Positions 36,888-47,026 of a stretch of 64,000 bases of DNA are shown here, piece by piece (positions within the stretch are counted from its first letter, which is position 1; each line of letters begins with the position of its first letter). This stretch comes from an uncultured Gammaproteobacteria bacterium (GTDB lineage: Bacteria; Pseudomonadota; Gammaproteobacteria; GCA-002705445; GCA-002716945). The DNA lies in NCBI GenBank assembly GCA_905479195.1, contig CAJQLO010000001.1, positions 124,001 to 188,000 of the forward strand, in the 5' to 3' direction. Under the pieces are notes generated by a model. It ran no database searches, was not told the origin of the DNA, and saw nothing but the letters and a program-made list of their open reading frames with translations. The translations under genes were made by a program, and so were the position numbers.

Positions 36888-39085
36888 TGACTGATGTAAA
36901 TGAAATATTTTCTGATTTAAATGAACAGCAGTTACAAGCAGTAAATTGTTCATTAGGTAATAAACTTATATTGGCAGGTGCGGGTAGCGGGAAAACACGA
37001 GTACTCACATGCAGAGTTGCTAAACTAATAAATACATTTGATGTGAGACCTAGTAATATTCTAGCTCTTACATTTACGAATAAAGCATCTAATGAGATGA
37101 AGCAAAGATTAGAAAAACTGCTAAAAATTTCTTCTTATGGATTATGGTTTGGAACATTCCATGGAATTTGCAGAAGATTACTAAAAATTCATTGGAAAGA
37201 AGCTGGTATATCAGAGTATTTTACAATACTTGACTCACAAGATCAGTTAAGAATTATCAAGCGTGTAATGAAGTCCAAAAATTTAGATGATAATTTATAT
37301 GATCCTAAGGCTTTACAGTCATTTATAAATAGCCAAAAAGATAAAGGCAAGAGACACAAGGATGTTAATAATGATGATGATAAATATATCGAAATATATA
37401 AAGAATATGATGATGCTTGCAGGCAAACTAATTCTGTAGATTTTGCTGATTTAATTTTATTGACTTATGAGATGTTCAAGAATAATCCTCAAATCCTAAG
37501 TTATTATAATAAAAGATTTCAAAACATTATGGTAGATGAGTTTCAAGATACAAATACGTTGCAATTTAATTTACTTAAATTGCTTAATGGTGATGCAGGA
37601 TCATTATATGCTGTTGGGGATGATGACCAGTCTATATATGGTTGGAGAGGTGCAAGAAGCAGAAATATTCAGTTTTTAAAAGATGAATTTAAAAATGTAG
37701 AAATCTTCAAACTTGAACAAAACTATCGTTCTACAAATAAAATATTGTCTGTTGCAAATAGTTTAATATCAAATAATAAGGAGAGGTTAGGTAAAAATCT
37801 TTGGACGGATGCTACTGGAGGTGACCCAGTGTATGTGTATGAGTCTTATAATGGAGATGACGAGTCTAGTTTCATTGCTCAGAAAATTCAAGAATTAGTT
37901 CTACATGGGCATAAGAGGGCTGAAATTGCGCTATTATATAGATCAAATTTTTTATCTAGACGTTTAGAGGAAGAGTTAAATTCTAGAAGTATTCCATATA
38001 AAATTTATGGTGGTTTTAGATTTTTTGAGAGATCAGAAGTTAAAGATGTTATTGCTTATCTTAGGATAGCAGTGAATACATCAGATGATTCCGCTTTTGA
38101 AAGAACAGTTAATAACCCGCCAAGAGGACTGGGTGAAAAGACAATACAGGTAATACGTGAATATGCTAAAAATAATTCTCTTTCTATGTGGGACACAATT
38201 AATCAAATAGAAAAAACAGGTATTAGTGGTGCTCGTGCTATTAATTCTTTGAATAGTTATACTAGTATAATTAAAGAGCTTATTGAAAAACTTAATGATC
38301 TTGACCTTAAGAGTTTGATTGAAAAAGTCATAAACTTATCTACTCTTAGCCAGTATTATGAATTAAAAAAGAATGAAGAATCATTATCAAAGCAAGAAAA
38401 TTTAGAGGAATTATTATCAACAGCTGAAAGATTTTATCAAAATAATATGGATAGTGAAAATATCTTGGGAGATTTTTTAGATAATGCTTCTTTAGAAGCT
38501 GGAGATTTACAGTCAAATCCACATGATGATCCAGTACAGCTAATGACAATTCATTCTGCAAAAGGTCTTGAATTTCCTGTTGTATTTCTCACAGGAATGG
38601 ATGAGGGAATATTTCCGAATGAAAATAGAAATTTAAAAAAAGGTTTTCTAGAAGAAGAAAGAAGATTATGTTACGTAGCTATAACTAGAGCAATGAAAAC
38701 CTTATACATAACTCATGCTAATATGAGATATATGCATGGTAATAATAATTTTTTAATACCATCAAGATTTATAAGTGAAATTGATGAAGATTTACTAGAG
38801 CCTATTAAAAGTAATAATCAATCACCTTCTAATAAATATAGTAGCTTCTCCCAAAAGAAAAAAGATTTTGATGATTATTCTCAAGATTCTAATATAGAGA
38901 ATTACTCACAAGAAGAAAATACATATATTAAAATAGGGCAACGGGTGAGTCATATGAAGTTTGGAGATGGTGTTGTACTTAGTTATACTGGTAAAAGTGA
39001 TGATTTGAAATTACATATAAACTTTGAAAGCTATGGTAAAAAATGGCTAGTCTTGTCTTATGCGCAGTTAGATTTTTTAAAATAA
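36887..39085 (+). CDS. uvrD: ATP-dependent DNA helicase UvrD
   Basis: UvrD unwinds DNA in nucleotide excision and mismatch repair. The 732-residue superfamily 1 protein has Walker A GAGSGKTRV, LTFTNKA, MVDEFQDT, GDDDQSIYGWRGA, LEQNYRST, MTIHSAKGLEFP and VAITRA, in the correct order. The C-terminal end (VSHMKFGDGVV onward) is the Tudor-like RNA polymerase-binding fold found in UvrD and PcrA. This makes UvrD preferable to Rep. It overlaps the end of ubiB by one base. Confidence 0.94.
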   Translation: MTDVNEIFSDLNEQQLQAVNCSLGNKLILAGAGSGKTRVLTCRVAKLINTFDVRPSNILALTFTNKASNEMKQRLEKLLKISSYGLWFGTFHGICRRLLKIHWKEAGISEYFTILDSQDQLRIIKRVMKSKNLDDNLYDPKALQSFINSQKDKGKRHKDVNNDDDKYIEIYKEYDDACRQTNSVDFADLILLTYEMFKNNPQILSYYNKRFQNIMVDEFQDTNTLQFNLLKLLNGDAGSLYAVGDDDQSIYGWRGARSRNIQFLKDEFKNVEIFKLEQNYRSTNKILSVANSLISNNKERLGKNLWTDATGGDPVYVYESYNGDDESSFIAQKIQELVLHGHKRAEIALLYRSNFLSRRLEEELNSRSIPYKIYGGFRFFERSEVKDVIAYLRIAVNTSDDSAFERTVNNPPRGLGEKTIQVIREYAKNNSLSMWDTINQIEKTGISGARAINSLNSYTSIIKELIEKLNDLDLKSLIEKVINLSTLSQYYELKKNEESLSKQENLEELLSTAERFYQNNMDSENILGDFLDNASLEAGDLQSNPHDDPVQLMTIHSAKGLEFPVVFLTGMDEGIFPNENRNLKKGFLEEERRLCYVAITRAMKTLYITHANMRYMHGNNNFLIPSRFISEIDEDLLEPIKSNNQSPSNKYSSFSQKKKDFDDYSQDSNIENYSQEENTYIKIGQRVSHMKFGDGVVLSYTGKSDDLKLHINFESYGKKWLVLSYAQLDFLK

Positions 39086-39104
39086 TTATAAAATTTGGTA
39101 ATAA

Positions 39105-40181
39105 ATGAAAAGAAGAAAGTTTTTAACATCACTAGGGAGTTCTTTAGCATTAACATCGTTGTTAGGTAATAGTTCATCGTTGCGAGCTAAAGAGAAAACT
39201 GAATATCAGTGGAAGATGGTTACATCTTGGCCTAAAAATTTTCCTGGATTAGGAACAGGAGCAGAGAATTTAGCTAAACTCATTACTAATCTGTCTAATG
39301 GTAGAATTAAAGTAAAAGTTTTTGGAGCTAATGAACTTGTACCACCATTAGAAGTCTTTGATTTTGTATCGAAGGGCGGTGCTGAATTAGGTCATTCTGG
39401 AGCGTATTACTGGAAAGGAAAGAGCCAGGCCTGCCAATTCTTTTCATCTGTACCATTTGGAATGAATTCTCAAGAGATGAATGCATGGTTATATTATGGT
39501 GATGGAATCAAACTTTGGGAAAAACTATATGATAAGTTTAATTTAATCCCAAGACCTGCAGGGAATACTGGAGTTCAAATGGGGGGATGGTTTAATAAAA
39601 AAATTAATTCTGTGAATGACCTAAAGGGTCTGAAAATGAGGATACCAGGACTAGGCGGAGAAGTGCTTTCTAGAGCAGGTGGAACATCTGTGACACTTGC
39701 TGGGTCAGAAATTTTTACAGCCCTGCAGACTGGCGTAATAGATGCAACAGAATGGGTAGGGCCTTATAATGATAGAGCTTTTGGCCTTCATAAGGCAGCT
39801 AAATATTATTACTATCCAGGATGGCATGAACCAGGCCCAACTATAGAATGTATGATTAACAAGGACAAATATAATAGTCTTCCAACTGATTTAAAGTTAG
39901 TTATTGATATTGCATGCAAAGCAATTAATCTTGATATGCTTTCTGACTATACTGCTAAAAATAATTTGGCTCTACAGTTTCTTAAGTCTGAAAATATTAA
40001 TATTTTAAAATTTCCAAATGAAGTACTAACTAAACTTAAGGAAATATCAGATGAAATTTTAAAAGAAATTAGTGCAAAAGATGAGATTACAAATGAAGTT
40101 TATAAATCTTATGTTAGCTTTAAAGAGGATGTTGAGCCCTGGACAGATATTTCTGATAAGTCTTATCTAGACATAAGATAG
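39105..40181 (+). CDS. TRAP transporter solute-binding protein with Tat-type signal
   Basis: This periplasmic DctP-family receptor captures a carboxylate-type ligand for a TRAP transporter. The N-terminus KRRKFLTSLG followed by a hydrophobic stretch is a twin-arginine signal. The mature part resembles the TakP/alpha-keto acid group: MVTSWPKNFPG, GAYYWKGK, LKMRIPGLGGEV and DATEWVGPYND. The 358-residue length fits. The ligand cannot be fixed, though 2-oxo acids or lactate-like acids are typical. Membrane subunits lie on the opposite strand, converging on this gene. Confidence 0.88.
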   Translation: MKRRKFLTSLGSSLALTSLLGNSSSLRAKEKTEYQWKMVTSWPKNFPGLGTGAENLAKLITNLSNGRIKVKVFGANELVPPLEVFDFVSKGGAELGHSGAYYWKGKSQACQFFSSVPFGMNSQEMNAWLYYGDGIKLWEKLYDKFNLIPRPAGNTGVQMGGWFNKKINSVNDLKGLKMRIPGLGGEVLSRAGGTSVTLAGSEIFTALQTGVIDATEWVGPYNDRAFGLHKAAKYYYYPGWHEPGPTIECMINKDKYNSLPTDLKLVIDIACKAINLDMLSDYTAKNNLALQFLKSENINILKFPNEVLTKLKEISDEILKEISAKDEITNEVYKSYVSFKEDVEPWTDISDKSYLDIR

Positions 40182-40184
40182 TTA

Positions 40185-41543
40185 TTAGTTTAGTAAGTCT
40201 GGAAGAAATAATGCAATTTGTGGAAACATGAATACCAGTCCTATAGCTATTATTTGAATTATAATAAATGGTAGCACCCCTTTATATATGTCTTTTGTAG
40301 GTATTTCTTTTGGAGCTACACCACGTAAATAAAACAAAGAAAAACCAAAGGGTGGTGTCAGAAAAGATGTCTGCAAGACCATAGCTATTAAGATACCAAC
40401 CCAAATAGGATCAAATCCATAAGAAAACAATACTGGACCAAAAAGAGGAATTATTATAAATATAATTTCTATAAAATCTAATATAAATCCTAAAAAGAAC
40501 ATTATTCCTAAAGTTATAATTAATGATAGATATTTATTTTCTGGACCATGTGATAGTAAATTTTGAATTAACTCTTCTCCCTCAAACCCTCTAAATACTA
40601 AAGAAAAAAATGTTGCTCCAATCAGTATTAAAAATACCATGCTTGTCAGCTTAATTGTTCCCTTAGAGGTATTGCGAATAACATTAAAAGATAATTTATT
40701 TTTTGCGAACGCTATCAATAAAGAACCGATGGCCCCCAATGAAGCTGCCTCAGATGGAGTAGCAATTCCTAATACTATTGATCCTAGAACAGTTATAATT
40801 AATAATATTGGAGGAAAAAATGAAGAAATTATATTTATATTTTCACCGATATCTTTTGTAATATCTTTATTAATATTATTTATTTTTAAAGATTTTATAT
40901 AGAAAATAAACATTACTGGTAACAGTAAACCTGGTATCAGTGCTCCAGCAAATAAGTCGGATATAGTAACTGTCTCTGGTGCAAATATTCCAAGATTTAA
41001 TTGTGCTTGCTGGTATGCTGACGATAGTACATCTGCAAGCAAGATTAATACTAATGATGGAGGAATTATTTGCCCTAGCGTACCAGATGCACAGATTACA
41101 CCACATGCCAAAGGTCTGGGATAGTTATTCTTAACCATCACTGGTAATGAAAGCAACCCTAGAGTAACAACGCTAGCCCCAACAATACCAGTGCTTGCAC
41201 CCATTAGTACACCAACTAGTACCACTGATATTGCAAAACCCCCATCAGTATTTTTATATAGTATATTCATTGCCATCAGTAACTCTTCAGCAATTTTTGT
41301 TTTTTCTAAAACTAAACCCATAAAAATAAATAATGGCACTGCTAATAAATTTTGATTAGACATTATCCCTAAAATTCTATTTGGTATTGCAAGCAAGTAT
41401 GAGTAATCAAATACCCCAAACATAATTCCAATAAATGAAAATAATAAGGCGCTACCAGATAAAACAAAAGCTACAGGGATTCCAGAAAGCAATATTATAA
41501 AAGTGAATGCAATAAATATAATTGCAAATATTTCAATACCCAT
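40185..41543 (-). CDS. dctM: TRAP transporter large permease (DctM)
   Basis: DctM is the ion-coupled translocation subunit. The 452-residue protein has about twelve hydrophobic segments, with FIFMGLVLEKT, GASTGIVGASVV, ASGTLGQIIPPS and LTPPFGFSLF, all typical. It overlaps dctQ by 11 bp. The receptor gene is not in the same operon but ends three bases away on the other strand, so the three parts probably act together. Confidence 0.93.
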   Translation of the reverse strand: MGIEIFAIIFIAFTFIILLSGIPVAFVLSGSALLFSFIGIMFGVFDYSYLLAIPNRILGIMSNQNLLAVPLFIFMGLVLEKTKIAEELLMAMNILYKNTDGGFAISVVLVGVLMGASTGIVGASVVTLGLLSLPVMVKNNYPRPLACGVICASGTLGQIIPPSLVLILLADVLSSAYQQAQLNLGIFAPETVTISDLFAGALIPGLLLPVMFIFYIKSLKINNINKDITKDIGENINIISSFFPPILLIITVLGSIVLGIATPSEAASLGAIGSLLIAFAKNKLSFNVIRNTSKGTIKLTSMVFLILIGATFFSLVFRGFEGEELIQNLLSHGPENKYLSLIITLGIMFFLGFILDFIEIIFIIIPLFGPVLFSYGFDPIWVGILIAMVLQTSFLTPPFGFSLFYLRGVAPKEIPTKDIYKGVLPFIIIQIIAIGLVFMFPQIALFLPDLLN

Positions 41544-42033
41544 TTTTATACCTTTTAATTAATTTTAATAATTGAGATGATGATTGGAGTAGAATGAGAA
41601 ATCCAGTTAATGGTATAATTGTCTTTAAAATAAATACTAGATTTAAACCACCTGCTTCACTAGATCCTTCAAGAATAAGCCATGACTGGATAACCATACC
41701 CATACTTATATATATTAAAAAAAATGCCATTGGAAAAATAAATAATAATATTCCAATTATCGAAATATAGGATTGAATTTTCTTTGAGAAGGTATTAAAT
41801 ATAATATCAATTTTTACATGCCCATTTTCTTTTAAGGTATAGCTTATGCCAAACATAAATATTATGGCATGGCAGTACATAATTAATTCTTGTAAAGATG
41901 CAGAGCTTATATTAAAGAAATATCTGAATACTATGCTTATGAAAACCATTAATATCATCATAAGTAAAAGAACCATGAGAATATTACAAATATTTTCAAT
42001 TAAATTATCAATAATTTTGTCAAAATTCGACAT
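41533..42033 (-). CDS. dctQ: TRAP transporter small permease (DctQ)
   Basis: The 166-residue protein has four hydrophobic helices and the family segments RYFFNISSASLQELIMY and SYTLKENGHVKIDI. DctQ forms a complex with DctM. It is two bases downstream of thrB and overlaps dctM, so thrB-dctQ-dctM read as one unit. Pairing with an unrelated amino-acid gene is likely a by-product of genome compaction. Confidence 0.9.
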   Translation of the reverse strand: MSNFDKIIDNLIENICNILMVLLLMMILMVFISIVFRYFFNISSASLQELIMYCHAIIFMFGISYTLKENGHVKIDIIFNTFSKKIQSYISIIGILLFIFPMAFFLIYISMGMVIQSWLILEGSSEAGGLNLVFILKTIIPLTGFLILLQSSSQLLKLIKRYKNGY

Positions 42034-42035
42034 AT

Positions 42036-42971
42036 TTAGATTTGATGCGATGTATTTATTCTATCTTTAAGTATATTTTCAAATATTAATGGGTCTTTTA
42101 TATGTGTCATTTCTCCAATTTTAGGAAAATGGAGGTCTAGCAGTCTAGATAAATAAAACCTTAGAGCTGCAGAGACCAGGGCATGACGCCAATATTTTTT
42201 CTCTAAATTTTGAATACTTCTCTTGTTTGTATAAGCTGAGATTAATTTAATATATTTTTCATTTACAAGCGTACCATCTAGAGCAGTGCACCAGTCATTA
42301 ACAACTACAGCCAAGTCATAAATTAAGAATCCATGGCAAGAGTAATAAAAATCAATCATTCCAGAAATTTTATTCTTATCAAATAATACATTATCTCTAA
42401 ATAAGTCTGCATGTATTGTGCCCATAGGTAAATTTTGAGTTAAAAATTCTTTTTGAATATTGATTGCCTTCTCAATTAGTTTTAACTGATCATCTGTAAT
42501 AACTTCAGCTAATTTATCATATGATTGTACACACCAGCTAATATCTCTTGAATTTTTTATGTTTCTTTTGAAATCTGAACCAAAATTATGAAACTCTGCA
42601 AGTAAGTCCCCAATTAATATACAAATATTAGGATTTGTATCTATGATGGATTTACCACTAAGCTTTTCAATAATTGCCGAGGGCTTGCCATTTATTATTA
42701 CAGACAACTCTCCATTATTAGATTTTAAAACATTTGGACATACTAGTCCTTTACCGCTCAAATGATTCATAAAATCTAAATATTGGCCTACATCTTCTTT
42801 TTTAATATTTTCAAAAATTGTAAATATAAATTCATTTTGATTAGTTTTTAGAAGATAGTTGGTATTTTCAATCCCATCAGAAATACCTGTAAGACTGATT
42901 GCCTTCCCTATTGAATACCCTAATAAGTGTTTAGACAGTTCATCTTCAGTAATTTTAGTATATACAGACAT
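42036..42971 (-). CDS. thrB: Homoserine kinase, APH-fold type
   Basis: This enzyme phosphorylates homoserine for threonine synthesis. The 311-residue protein belongs to the aminoglycoside-phosphotransferase-like homoserine kinase family, used by pseudomonads and many alphaproteobacteria instead of the GHMP-type ThrB. Key segments are GIENTNYLL, TIHADLFRDNVLF with the catalytic Asp, and MIDFYYSCHGFLIYDLA with the metal-binding Asp. It is divergent from polA, as in pseudomonads. The product would feed threonine to IlvA, encoded at 6.5 kb. Confidence 0.92.
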   Translation of the reverse strand: MSVYTKITEDELSKHLLGYSIGKAISLTGISDGIENTNYLLKTNQNEFIFTIFENIKKEDVGQYLDFMNHLSGKGLVCPNVLKSNNGELSVIINGKPSAIIEKLSGKSIIDTNPNICILIGDLLAEFHNFGSDFKRNIKNSRDISWCVQSYDKLAEVITDDQLKLIEKAINIQKEFLTQNLPMGTIHADLFRDNVLFDKNKISGMIDFYYSCHGFLIYDLAVVVNDWCTALDGTLVNEKYIKLISAYTNKRSIQNLEKKYWRHALVSAALRFYLSRLLDLHFPKIGEMTHIKDPLIFENILKDRINTSHQI

Positions 42972-43027
42972 AGCTATTTCAAATTTTTTAAGTTATAACT
43001 TTTGAATGAAATAAACTTAACATAGGT

Positions 43028-45724
43028 TTGGGTGTTTTGGTTGATAAAAATGTAAATAATTTCGTATTAGTTGATGGTTCCTCTTACTTATATAGAGCCT
43101 TTTATGCTCTCCCACATCTAAAAAATGCTAAAGGTGATCCTACAGGGGCTATTTATGGTGTTACCAATATGCTTTCTAAGCTAATCAGGGTGCATGATCC
43201 AAAATATTTATGTGTAATATTTGATGCCAAGGGTAAGAATTTTCGCCATAAAATTTATAAAGATTATAAGGCAAATAGGTCATCAATGCCTACAGAGCTA
43301 TCAGAGCAAGTGCCCCCAATTATAAAATTCATTGAAAGCCTAGGCATTGAAGTGCTTCAGATTCCTGATGTTGAGGCTGATGATGTTATAGGAACATTGG
43401 CTGCTCTTGATTATGGTAAAAATATCAATGTTATTATTTCTTCTGGTGATAAAGACTTAGCTCAACTAGTAAATGATAATGTTACTTTAATAAATAGTAT
43501 GGATGAAAAACGGCTTGATATTAAGGGAGTCATAGATAAATTTGGAGTCCATCCTGAGAAAATCTTTGATTATTTAGTATTGGTAGGAGATACCTCTGAT
43601 AATATCCCTGGGGTTGACAAGATTGGACCAAAAACTGCCGTAACTTTATTAGCAAAATATGGATCTATTGATGGAATCATCAAAAATATAGGTTTACTCA
43701 AAGGAAAGGTTCAAGAAAATTTAGGAAAATCTTCTGAGACGATAGAGTTAGCTAAAAAATTAATAAAATTAAAAACAGATGTAGATGTAAACCTAGATTT
43801 AAGTAATTACATGATTGGTGAGAGAGACGAAAATAAACTCTCTGAAATCGCATTAAAGTATGAACTGAAAAATATAATAGATTATTTTTCCATTAAAAAA
43901 GATCAGAAGAAAGAAAATAAAAAATCTGCATATAAGTTAATTGATAGCGAAGAAGGTTTAATTAAATTAATAGAAAACTTAAAGAAACATAAAGTATTTT
44001 CTTTTGATACTGAAACAACCTCTTTGAATTCGATGGAAGCAGAACTTGTTGGGGTATCTTTCTCTTTTAAAGAGCAAGAGGCTTTTTATATACCCGTGAA
44101 TCATGATGATATCAATGGCAATATAAAAATCAAAAAAGAAACATTTTATAATTATCTTAAAGACCTTTTTTCTAATAAAGATATTAAGGTCATAGGTCAA
44201 AATCTAAAATATGATATGAATGTTTTATATAAATATAATATTATTTTTAATTGTCAGATAGAGGATACAATGATTCTTTCTTATATATATAATTCTTCAA
44301 GGAAACATGACCTTGATAGTTTATCTGACCGTTATTTAGATCATATAGCTATTAAATACAAAGATATCGTGGGATCCGGAGCTAAACAAAAAAATTTCTC
44401 TGAAGTAACTATTAGTGACGCTGTACCATATGCATGCGAGGATGCTGATCTAACTTTTAGGTTATATAATTATTTATCGAATAAATTATCAACACTTGAG
44501 GCTCAAGCTAATTTATATTGTCAGATAGAATTACCACTCGTTAAAGTCATTGCTAATATTGAACAACATGGGGTAATGATTGATGCAAAAAGTTTAGAAA
44601 AACAAAGCAAAGATCTTGATAGTAGAATAAAGGATATTGAAAAAAATGTTTACAAGCATGCTAAAAAAGAATTCAACATTAGCTCACCTAAGCAAATACA
44701 GGAAATATTTTATAATGATTTAAATTTACCAGTTCTAAAAAAGACTCCAAAAGGACAACCCTCAACAAATGAAGAGGTGATGGAAGAATTATCTCTTATG
44801 CATGAACTTCCTAAATTAATTTTACAATTTAGAAATTTAATGAAATTAAAAAATACCTATACAGATAAGCTAGGAAAGCAGGTTAATGAGGTTACTCAGA
44901 GATTACATACATCATATAATCAAACTGTGACAATCACGGGTAGGCTATCATCTTCAAATCCAAATTTGCAAAATATTCCAATAAAAACACAAGATGGGAA
45001 AAATATCAGAAAGACCTTTATTGCGAAAAAAGGATGCAAGATAATTTCAGCTGATTATTCTCAGATTGAATTAAGAGTTATGGCACATCTCTCAAAAGAT
45101 AAAAATCTACTCACAAGTTTTATGAATGGCGAAGATGTCCATGCGTCAACTGCAAAAGAAGTTTTCTCATTAAAGGGTGAGCCAAATGAGGAACAAAGAA
45201 GAGCAGCTAAAGCCATTAATTTTGGTCTAATCTATGGAATCTCATCATATGGTTTAAGCAAACAGCTTAAGATTGATAATAGTTCTGCCAAAGACTATAT
45301 AGATAAGTATTTCTTAAGATATAGTGGAATAAAGGAATTCATGGATATAATAAAAATTAAAGCAAAGAAAAGTGGTTATGCTTCTACACTTCTTGGTAGA
45401 AGAATATATATTCCAAATATTACACATAGTAATTTTCAAGTTAGAAGCGCTGCTGAGAGAACTGCAATAAATGCGCCGATTCAAGGTACAGCGGCAGATA
45501 TTCTCAAAATTGCTATGATAAATATAGATAAATGGATTAATAAAGATAATCATCCAATCAAGATGATTATGCAAGTGCATGATGAACTTGTATTTGAAGT
45601 GGAAGATCATTTTGTTGATGAAGCAAATAGTAAAATAATAGAATTAATGTCTACCTGCTATAACTTAGATGTCCCCTTAATAGTTGACTTAGGTGTTGGA
45701 AATAATTGGGATAAAGCCCATTAA
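43028..45724 (+). CDS. polA: DNA polymerase I
   Basis: PolA fills gaps and removes primers. The 898-residue protein has all three domains. The 5'-nuclease is at about residues 10-290 (LVDGSSYLYRAF, GDTSDNIPGV). The proofreading exonuclease keeps its acidic residues (FDTETTSL, QNLKYDMNVL, CEDADLTF). The polymerase domain carries ADYSQIELR, AKAINFGLIYGIS and VHDELVFEV. The apparent start is TTG, with no nearby in-frame ATG. A separate 5'-3' exonuclease paralogue is at 60.7-61.6 kb. Confidence 0.96.
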   Translation: MGVLVDKNVNNFVLVDGSSYLYRAFYALPHLKNAKGDPTGAIYGVTNMLSKLIRVHDPKYLCVIFDAKGKNFRHKIYKDYKANRSSMPTELSEQVPPIIKFIESLGIEVLQIPDVEADDVIGTLAALDYGKNINVIISSGDKDLAQLVNDNVTLINSMDEKRLDIKGVIDKFGVHPEKIFDYLVLVGDTSDNIPGVDKIGPKTAVTLLAKYGSIDGIIKNIGLLKGKVQENLGKSSETIELAKKLIKLKTDVDVNLDLSNYMIGERDENKLSEIALKYELKNIIDYFSIKKDQKKENKKSAYKLIDSEEGLIKLIENLKKHKVFSFDTETTSLNSMEAELVGVSFSFKEQEAFYIPVNHDDINGNIKIKKETFYNYLKDLFSNKDIKVIGQNLKYDMNVLYKYNIIFNCQIEDTMILSYIYNSSRKHDLDSLSDRYLDHIAIKYKDIVGSGAKQKNFSEVTISDAVPYACEDADLTFRLYNYLSNKLSTLEAQANLYCQIELPLVKVIANIEQHGVMIDAKSLEKQSKDLDSRIKDIEKNVYKHAKKEFNISSPKQIQEIFYNDLNLPVLKKTPKGQPSTNEEVMEELSLMHELPKLILQFRNLMKLKNTYTDKLGKQVNEVTQRLHTSYNQTVTITGRLSSSNPNLQNIPIKTQDGKNIRKTFIAKKGCKIISADYSQIELRVMAHLSKDKNLLTSFMNGEDVHASTAKEVFSLKGEPNEEQRRAAKAINFGLIYGISSYGLSKQLKIDNSSAKDYIDKYFLRYSGIKEFMDIIKIKAKKSGYASTLLGRRIYIPNITHSNFQVRSAAERTAINAPIQGTAADILKIAMINIDKWINKDNHPIKMIMQVHDELVFEVEDHFVDEANSKIIELMSTCYNLDVPLIVDLGVGNNWDKAH

Positions 45725-45780
45725 AATTGAAATAGATGATTTGAAGTATCATTATGATGCTATATAATGTTCCCTGAGTT

Positions 45781-46395
45781 ATGAATAAAATATCACTATA
45801 TATAGCAACATCATTTTTCATCATATTTACCACTAATATTAGTGCTGGAGATATTGCTAAAGGAAAAGAAAAAAGCATAACTTGCATTGCATGTCATGGT
45901 CAAGATGGTATTAGCGTTAGCCCTATATGGCCTAAATTAGCAGGACAACATAAGTCATATTTAACATCTCAATTACATGAATTCAAGAAAGGACCTGAAG
46001 GCAAAAGAAATAATGCGATTATGTATGGAATATCTGTAGCACTTTCAGATGAAGATATTGATGATCTTTCTGCTTATTATGAGTCTCTTGATAAATCCAT
46101 AGGAACAACAGCAGACGACTCTTTTGAGCTAGGTCAGAATATTTATAGAGGTGGCAATATGGAATATAAAATACAAGCTTGTATTGCATGCCATGGTCCA
46201 AATGGAGATGGAAATGGTCCAGCATCTATGCCTGTGTTATCAGGCCAACATGCTGAATATATATATTCCCAACTTAAAAATTTTCAAAGCAGTATGAGAT
46301 CAAATGATCCTAATAAAATGATGAGAAATATTGTTCACCGCATGACTGATGAAGAAATGAAGTCAGTTGCGCAGTATATTCAGGGATTACACTAA
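45781..46395 (+). CDS. Diheme cytochrome c4
   Basis: This periplasmic electron carrier has 204 residues with an N-terminal signal peptide (cleavage expected near ISAGD). Two heme sites lie in tandem cytochrome c domains: CIACHGQDG and CIACHGPNGDG. Axial Met residues are expected in each domain. Its overlap by one base with dsbA and its place after polA repeat the pseudomonad order. It is likely a donor to a terminal oxidase. Confidence 0.93.
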   Translation: MNKISLYIATSFFIIFTTNISAGDIAKGKEKSITCIACHGQDGISVSPIWPKLAGQHKSYLTSQLHEFKKGPEGKRNNAIMYGISVALSDEDIDDLSAYYESLDKSIGTTADDSFELGQNIYRGGNMEYKIQACIACHGPNGDGNGPASMPVLSGQHAEYIYSQLKNFQSSMRSNDPNKMMRNIVHRMTDEEMKSVAQYIQGLH

Positions 46396-47009
46396 TGAGA
46401 GTACTATCCCTTATATCATTAATGACAACATTAGCATTTAGTGGTTTCACTATGGCTGCAGATTCTTCGCAGAAATATATTCAAATATCAAATCAAAAAC
46501 AAACGGAAAGTGACAAGGTAGTAATATATGAATTTTTTTGGTATGGCTGCCCCCATTGTTACACTTTAGAGCCTACAATAAATGATATAGAATCAAATTT
46601 AGATAAAGATACAATATTAATTAAAGTACCAGTTGCCCTTAGGGATTCTTGGGAGCTTCATGCTAAAGTCTATTATACTCTTCAACAAATGAAATTAGAT
46701 GATAATCTTCATGAGAAGGTATTTACTGAAATACATGTAAATAGTAATAGATTAGATACAAAAGAAAAGTTAGGCAATTTCATCAGAGAAGAAGGTTATG
46801 ATGCTGATAAGTTTCTAAGTATTTTAGATTCTTTTGGAACAGAGATACGTGTTAAAAAAGCATCAAGATTAGCTAATCAATACCAAATTAAATCTGTGCC
46901 TACATTAATTATCAATGGTAAATATGAAACTAGTGGCTCATATGTCAGCTCATATGCAGAACTATATGATGTTGTACAGTTATTAGTAGATAAAGAAAGG
47001 TTAAATTGA
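46395..47009 (+). CDS. dsbA: Thiol:disulfide interchange protein DsbA
   Basis: DsbA introduces disulfide bonds in the periplasm. The 204-residue protein has a signal peptide (cleavage near MAADS), the active site CPHC in FFWYGCPHCYTLEP, a helical insert, and the cis-proline loop SVPTLIING. Co-expression with cytochrome c4 is suggested by the one-base overlap. Confidence 0.94.
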   Translation: MRVLSLISLMTTLAFSGFTMAADSSQKYIQISNQKQTESDKVVIYEFFWYGCPHCYTLEPTINDIESNLDKDTILIKVPVALRDSWELHAKVYYTLQQMKLDDNLHEKVFTEIHVNSNRLDTKEKLGNFIREEGYDADKFLSILDSFGTEIRVKKASRLANQYQIKSVPTLIINGKYETSGSYVSSYAELYDVVQLLVDKERLN

Positions 47010-47026
47010 TTTCATAGGAGAGAAAA

